This document shows, one piece after another, positions 51,909 through 55,535 of a stretch of DNA of 55,535 nucleotides. The position numbers and the translations under genes were made by a program. The stretch is taken from NCBI GenBank assembly GCA_004431415.1, contig QPMI01000690.1, forward strand, positions 1 through 55,535, given 5' to 3'. The DNA is from Cyanophora paradoxa (Eukaryota > Glaucocystophyceae > Cyanophorales > Cyanophoraceae). How positions within the stretch are numbered: the stretch's first letter is position 1; each line of letters starts with the position of its first letter. Under the pieces are notes generated by a model. That model saw nothing but the letters and a program-made list of their open reading frames with translations, was not told where the DNA came from and did not search any database.

Positions 51909-52351
51909 CTTGTTTCGATTCGAGAGAGAGAGAGAGTGGCACGAGGCCGGGCGCGCCCCCCATTTATACCCCCGAGGGGCAGGGCTCGGCCCGAATCGGG
52001 CACCCCCCCCCTTTCCCCTCCCCTCCTCTCCTCCCCACGTACCCCCCATCCTGACCTGTTCCCTCGCCCCGCAGGTCCCTTTCGTCTCCGCGCCTGGGGC
52101 CCCGCCCCGCCCGCCGCCCACCCCCTCCACTCCCCCCCTCCCCACCCTTCTCGCCCAGGTACCCCCTCCTCGCCCCCTCCCCCCCGCCTGGAGACTCGCC
52201 GCGCCCCCCGCAAACGTCCCCGCCCTCACCCCCCCCCCGCCACGCAGGCCGAGGCCGCGGTGGGTACACGGATACGTTGCCGCTGCAGGAGCGGGGGGTA
52301 CCCGCGCGGCTACCCCGGGCGCCCCCGGTCCGCGCGCCCCGCCCTCTGCCC

Positions 52352-52984
52352 CTATCGACCGACGAGCTGAGCGTCCGGGCGCAGCGCCGATCGGGAGGGC
52401 GTCTCGGCGGACCGCGTGCACGGAAAGGAGAGGGAGGCGGGCGGCGGGGCCCCGAAGGACATCCAGTCGACGCTGGCGAATCGCCGCCGGAACGGTTCCG
52501 GCATGAAGCCCAGCGTCCCCTCGGCCTCGGCGGCGAGCCGCGCGGCGTACCCCGGGTCCTCCGGGCGAGGCGGGGTGCTCGCGGCGGCAAAGTAGGCGCC
52601 TCCGACGGGGCACGGCGCGCGGCACACGGGCAGCTCGCCGCCCTCCAGCGGACCATGCAGCCGTGCACATCACGTGACCGCACGCCTCGGAGACGGGCCG
52701 CGTCACCGGCTCGAGGCAGACGGGGCACTCGTCGGTCCAGCGGAGCGGCGACGGCGGCCGGCGGCGCGGTTCTGGAAGCAGCGCCAGGCGATGCAGCAGG
52801 CGAGGCCAAAGTCGATGTGCCGCTCCCGCGCCGCCTCGTCCTCCTCGGGGTCGGCCCGAGCGGCATCTCGATCGTCTCGAAGCGGATCCGGCCCTCGGGC
52901 GTCGTGCCCACCGCCAGCGCGCAGCGCGAGACCCCCTCTCCGATCGTACTCGATGAGCCGGTGCGCGGGTACCCCCGCCTGCAT
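52352..52984 (-). CDS. RING-finger protein, second copy (frame-broken)
   Basis: Same gene as 3972-4613. Losses near 52570-52670 and near 52760 and 52855 split it into three frames: two cysteines of the RING are in one frame (CPVCLE region) and the later ones in another. The breaks fall in G/C runs and are absent from the first copy, so they are probably sequence errors. Confidence 0.7.
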
Positions 52985-53173
52985 TTCTCCCCGGGCTCAA
53001 CGCTGACGGGGTACCCCTCAGGTCGCCTCTTTTAGGCTCGCCCCGCGGGGGTACGCCCGAGGCGGCGCGGCGATCCGGGCCCCCGTTTCGGCGCAGCCGT
53101 CGGAGACGCGATAAAAAGGGGACGGGCGGGCCTGAATCCGCACACTCTTCGCCGAGCTCTGCACCCCGCGATC

Positions 53174-55535
53174 ATGCCTCCCGTCGCGTCTCCCTCGTCG
53201 TCGCCGCCGTCGAGTCTCCCGGCGGCGCGTCGCCCCCGAAACGGGAGGCGGCGCCGGCGGCGTCGCGGCCGGGCCCGGCCCCGCGTCGCGTCTCCACTCC
53301 TCGGCCCGCCCCGTCGCAATCGGCGAGGATGGGCGGGGGGCGTGGACGCGGCGGGCTCGGCGGGGGCGGAGCCCATGGAGGTCGACGTCGCGCCGGGCCG
53401 CCGCCGCCGCCGCCGCCCGGGTCCGGCTGGAGGCCCACGCCCTCGTCAAGCCGGCCGTCCCGGGCCTCCCGACCCTTCAACCAGCGCTGGCGCCGCCGCC
53501 CCCTCCGCGACCTCGTCGACGCGGCGGCGCGGCGCGCCTTCTGCCAGGCCGCCTCCACCCTCGCCGTCCGCCGCCCCGACGGCTCCCAGACCGCCTGCGT
53601 CTACGCCGGATTCCTCGACTTTGACGCCGCCGGCATCGCGCCCTCGGAGAAGAAGGGCCTCGCCGCCAGGGCCGCCCCGCTGCGCACCCTCGCCGAGCTC
53701 TTCGCCGCCGAGCCGCGCCTCCTGGAGCCGGCCGGGACCGCGTACAGGCTTCGCCAGGCGTGCGGGGCGTACCCCCCGCGCCCGGCGAGGCGCCGCTCGA
53801 GTGCCTCGTCACCTTCAGCGGCCTCAAGGCTTCCACGTCTCTCCCTCCGCCACCCGCCACTGCTCGTCCGGGCCCCCGGGCGGCGCGTCAAGGCGGACGG
53901 CCAGGTGGAGCCGGCGGCGGCCGGCGGCGGCCGGCCTACTCCGTGGACGACCTCCTGGAGACGGCGCTCGTACCCCTGCTCCGCAGGCTGCCGGGCCTCT
54001 CCGAGGAGGACGTGCTCGGCATCGTGGCGGCGATCGACAGGTCCCCGCTCAACCCCAACTGCGGCCTCCGCCTCGACGAGTTACCCCCACCCGCTCACGG
54101 GGGCGGTACCCGTCGCCGTCTCGGGCCCGACCTCGACGCCCTGATCGAGCCCGACGGCGAGGCGGCGGAGCGGGTCCTCATCGCCGGCGACGGCCCCGCC
54201 CCGGAGATCTCGGCCTTTCTCTCCGGCCTCTTCGCCGACCTGGAGCGGCGCGTGGGGACGGAGGAGGCCGTGGCCGCCCTCCCGGCCCTCCCCGAGGCCC
54301 CGAGCGCCCCGCGCGAGGGCGGCGGCGCGAGCAGGAAGCGTCGGCGGGACGGGAGCCCGGCCCGGGGCGGCGCCGGCAGCGCGCCCGAGGCCCTGCGCCG
54401 GGCCCTGGAGCTCGCCCCGCACCATCGCGATCGGCGGGGCGCGCCCCGCAAGGTCCGACTCGTGGGGCGCTCGGAGGACGGGCGCTACGTCACGTTTCGC
54501 GTCAGCCCCGCGGCGGGCAGCGGCGCCCGGTGCCACCTCGGCGTCGAGCACGACTGGCGCGGGACCCTCTGCTCGGTCTCGCAGCTCCTCCCGGGGGCGA
54601 GCATGGTGGCGTTCCGGTGCGGGGGCCAGAACCACTCGGACTGCGCCCGGCGCCCCGTCTTTGGGCGGCCCGTCTGGGACGGGGCGCGGGCGGACCCGGC
54701 CGAGGAGGCGGCGGACGACGCGGCCCTCGTGGCCCTCGGCGAGTGCCTCTCGAGCATCGCGGACGGGGCGCGCGGCGGCGGCGCCGCCCCGCCCGCCCGC
54801 ACCCTCCCGTACCCCTTCTCCGTCGTCCCCCGCACCAACGACCGCGTCTACTCTGTCGACGCGCCCTGCGCCGAGTGCGGCGGGGCGCGCGGGGGCGTGC
54901 TCGTCGACGTTCTGGCGCGCGAGGTCAAGGCGTTCCCGTGCGCCGGCTGCAAGGCGGCGAGCCCCGAGGGGCGCACCCGTCGCCTCGACCTCCTCCCCGA
55001 GCTGGGCTCGGAGCTGCGCGCCGCGGAGGACGCCGTGCAGCGCGCCCTCGTCGCGCGGGCGCTGGAGGCGAACGGGGGCCCCGGCATCGCGCTCTTCGGC
55101 GCCGCGGGCCCGAAGGGCTGGCTGGAGGCCCTCCCGCCCCTCGGCGGGCAGGCCGGGGAGCAGCTCGTCGCGATCATCGAGGTGCTGCGCCAGCGGGTCG
55201 TGGCCAAGGACTGGTCCGGCGAGCCGATCCGCCGCGGGCTCGTGCCGGAGGCGGCGCGGAAGGCGCTGGACGCGCTCCCGCTCCCCGACCTGCGCGAGCC
55301 CCCGGGCGGCCCGCCGGCGGGGGCTTCGACTGGCGTGACATCGTCCACGACGCCAACGACCTCGGCGACCCGCGGCGCCGGTGGGTGGACAAGGAGGCGG
55401 TCGAGGGGGCGCTCCGCGGGCCGGCCACGCGGCGAGGCATGCTCTTCCTCCGGGCGCAGACGGGTACGGGCAAGTCGCAGGCGATCGTCCACCTCCTCGC
55501 CGAGATGCGCAAGTCCCCCGCCGCGTACGGCCTGC
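53174..55535 (+). CDS. Primase-helicase, second copy, cut by the window end
   Basis: Same gene as 4809-10412. The ATG at 53174 again follows GATAAAAAGG. Frames break near 53200-53350, 53470, 53760-53950 and 54090-54115 and again near 55302, with a long clean stretch between. The last codons contain the Walker A motif (QTGTGKSQ). Not an independent gene if the element is circular. Confidence 0.8.
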   Translation, partial: MPPVASPSSSPPSSLPAARRPRNGRRRRRRRGRARPRVASPLLGPPRRNRRGWAGGVDAAGSAGAEPMEVDVAPGRRRRRRPGPAGGPRPRQAGRPGPPDPSTSAGAAAPSATSSTRRRGAPSARPPPPSPSAAPTAPRPPASTPDSSTLTPPASRPRRRRASPPGPPRCAPSPSSSPPSRASWSRPGPRTGFARRAGRTPRARRGAARVPRHLQRPQGFHVSPSATRHCSSGPPGGASRRTARWSRRRPAAAGLLRGRPPGDGARTPAPQAAGPLRGGRARHRGGDRQVPAQPQLRPPPRRVTPTRSRGRYPSPSRARPRRPDRARRRGGGAGPHRRRRPRPGDLGLSLRPLRRPGAARGDGGGRGRPPGPPRGPERPARGRRREQEASAGREPGPGRRRQRARGPAPGPGARPAPSRSAGRAPQGPTRGALGGRALRHVSRQPRGGQRRPVPPRRRARLARDPLLGLAAPPGGEHGGVPVRGPEPLGLRPAPRLWAARLGRGAGGPGRGGGGRRGPRGPRRVPLEHRGRGARRRRRPARPHPPVPLLRRPPHQRPRLLCRRALRRVRRGARGRARRRSGARGQGVPVRRLQGGEPRGAHPSPRPPPRAGLGAARRGGRRAARPRRAGAGGERGPRHRALRRRGPEGLAGGPPAPRRAGRGAARRDHRGAAPAGRGQGLVRRADPPRARAGGGAEGAGRAPAPRPARAPGRPAGGGFDWRDIVHDANDLGDPRRRWVDKEAVEGALRGPATRRGMLFLRAQTGTGKSQAIVHLLAEMRKSPAAYGL

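Larger units (their letters stand above)
48342..55535 (+). repeat. 7.19-kb terminal redundancy with bases 1-7175
   Basis: Collinear with the start of the window to its last base (GCCGCGTACGGCCTGC matches 7160-7175). The copies differ by a net 19 bases, mostly run-length changes, with some unit-to-unit differences in the tandem array. It implies a circle or concatemer unit of about 48.34 kb, or direct terminal repeats. Confidence 0.92.

Overview
The window reads as a GC-rich, circular (or terminally redundant) double-stranded DNA element of eukaryotic, nuclear character, about 48.34 kb per unit. Bases 48342-55535 repeat bases 1-7175 collinearly and differ mostly by one-base changes in G or C runs, plus a few substitutions. 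The simplest reading is an unclosed circular contig; a long terminal repeat or a concatemer is possible. Eukaryotic signs are short GT-AG introns with CTGAC-like branch sites and CAG acceptors, TATA boxes 35-70 bp before start codons, and eukaryote-type proteins: histone H3, TFIIB, RING, Ulp1, a Skp1-like protein and a Vps4/FtsH-type AAA ATPase. The replication protein (primase plus herpesvirus-type origin-binding helicase) and the TFIIB point to relatives of large nuclear or nucleocytoplasmic DNA viruses. I find no capsid protein, packaging ATPase, DNA polymerase or RNA polymerase, so a virus-derived episome or plasmid-like element is as likely as a complete virus. The host cannot be named from the sequence; a GC-rich alga or other protist would fit.

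Layout: 1-720 (= 48225-49060) is an iteron- and palindrome-rich candidate origin. 1571-2985 is a 10-unit tandem array whose units carry splice signals. 3058-4613 holds two minus-strand genes (unknown small protein; RING protein). 4809-10412 encodes the primase-helicase. 10781-12552 holds two tandem copies of a chimeric gene built from the start of the next gene plus a triplicated piece of the helicase. 12927-14200 holds a zinc-knuckle gene with two introns and a small beta-rich protein. 16123-16938 is a degenerate GIY-YIG protein. 17421-19000 is the left arm of a large inverted repeat. 19304-24410 carries TFIIB, a large zinc-binding protein and a Skp1-like protein. 24540-27180 is repeat arrays. 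27201-28265 is a nine-exon histone H3. 29248-33698 is a four-exon Ulp1 / tyrosine recombinase / zinc-finger fusion. 35189-38040 is the right arm of the inverted repeat. 38333-40141 is a propeller-like protein; 40422-40860 a GIY-YIG nuclease; 41063-45698 a multi-exon AAA ATPase. 45750-48224 is an AT-richer, palindrome-rich stretch without a convincing gene.

How it may work together (inference): the primase-helicase would start replication at the iteron region; TFIIB and the strong TATA boxes suggest recruitment of a host-type RNA polymerase; H3 suggests chromatinised DNA; RING, Skp1-like and Ulp1 proteins suggest interference with host ubiquitin and SUMO systems; and the tyrosine recombinase, with inverted repeats full of a shared core (GGCGAGTYTCCA), suggests inversion, amplification or partition as in 2-micron-type plasmids.

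Many genes need one-base frame corrections in homopolymer runs. The two overlapping ends disagree in just such runs, so I treat these as sequencing errors unless stated otherwise.
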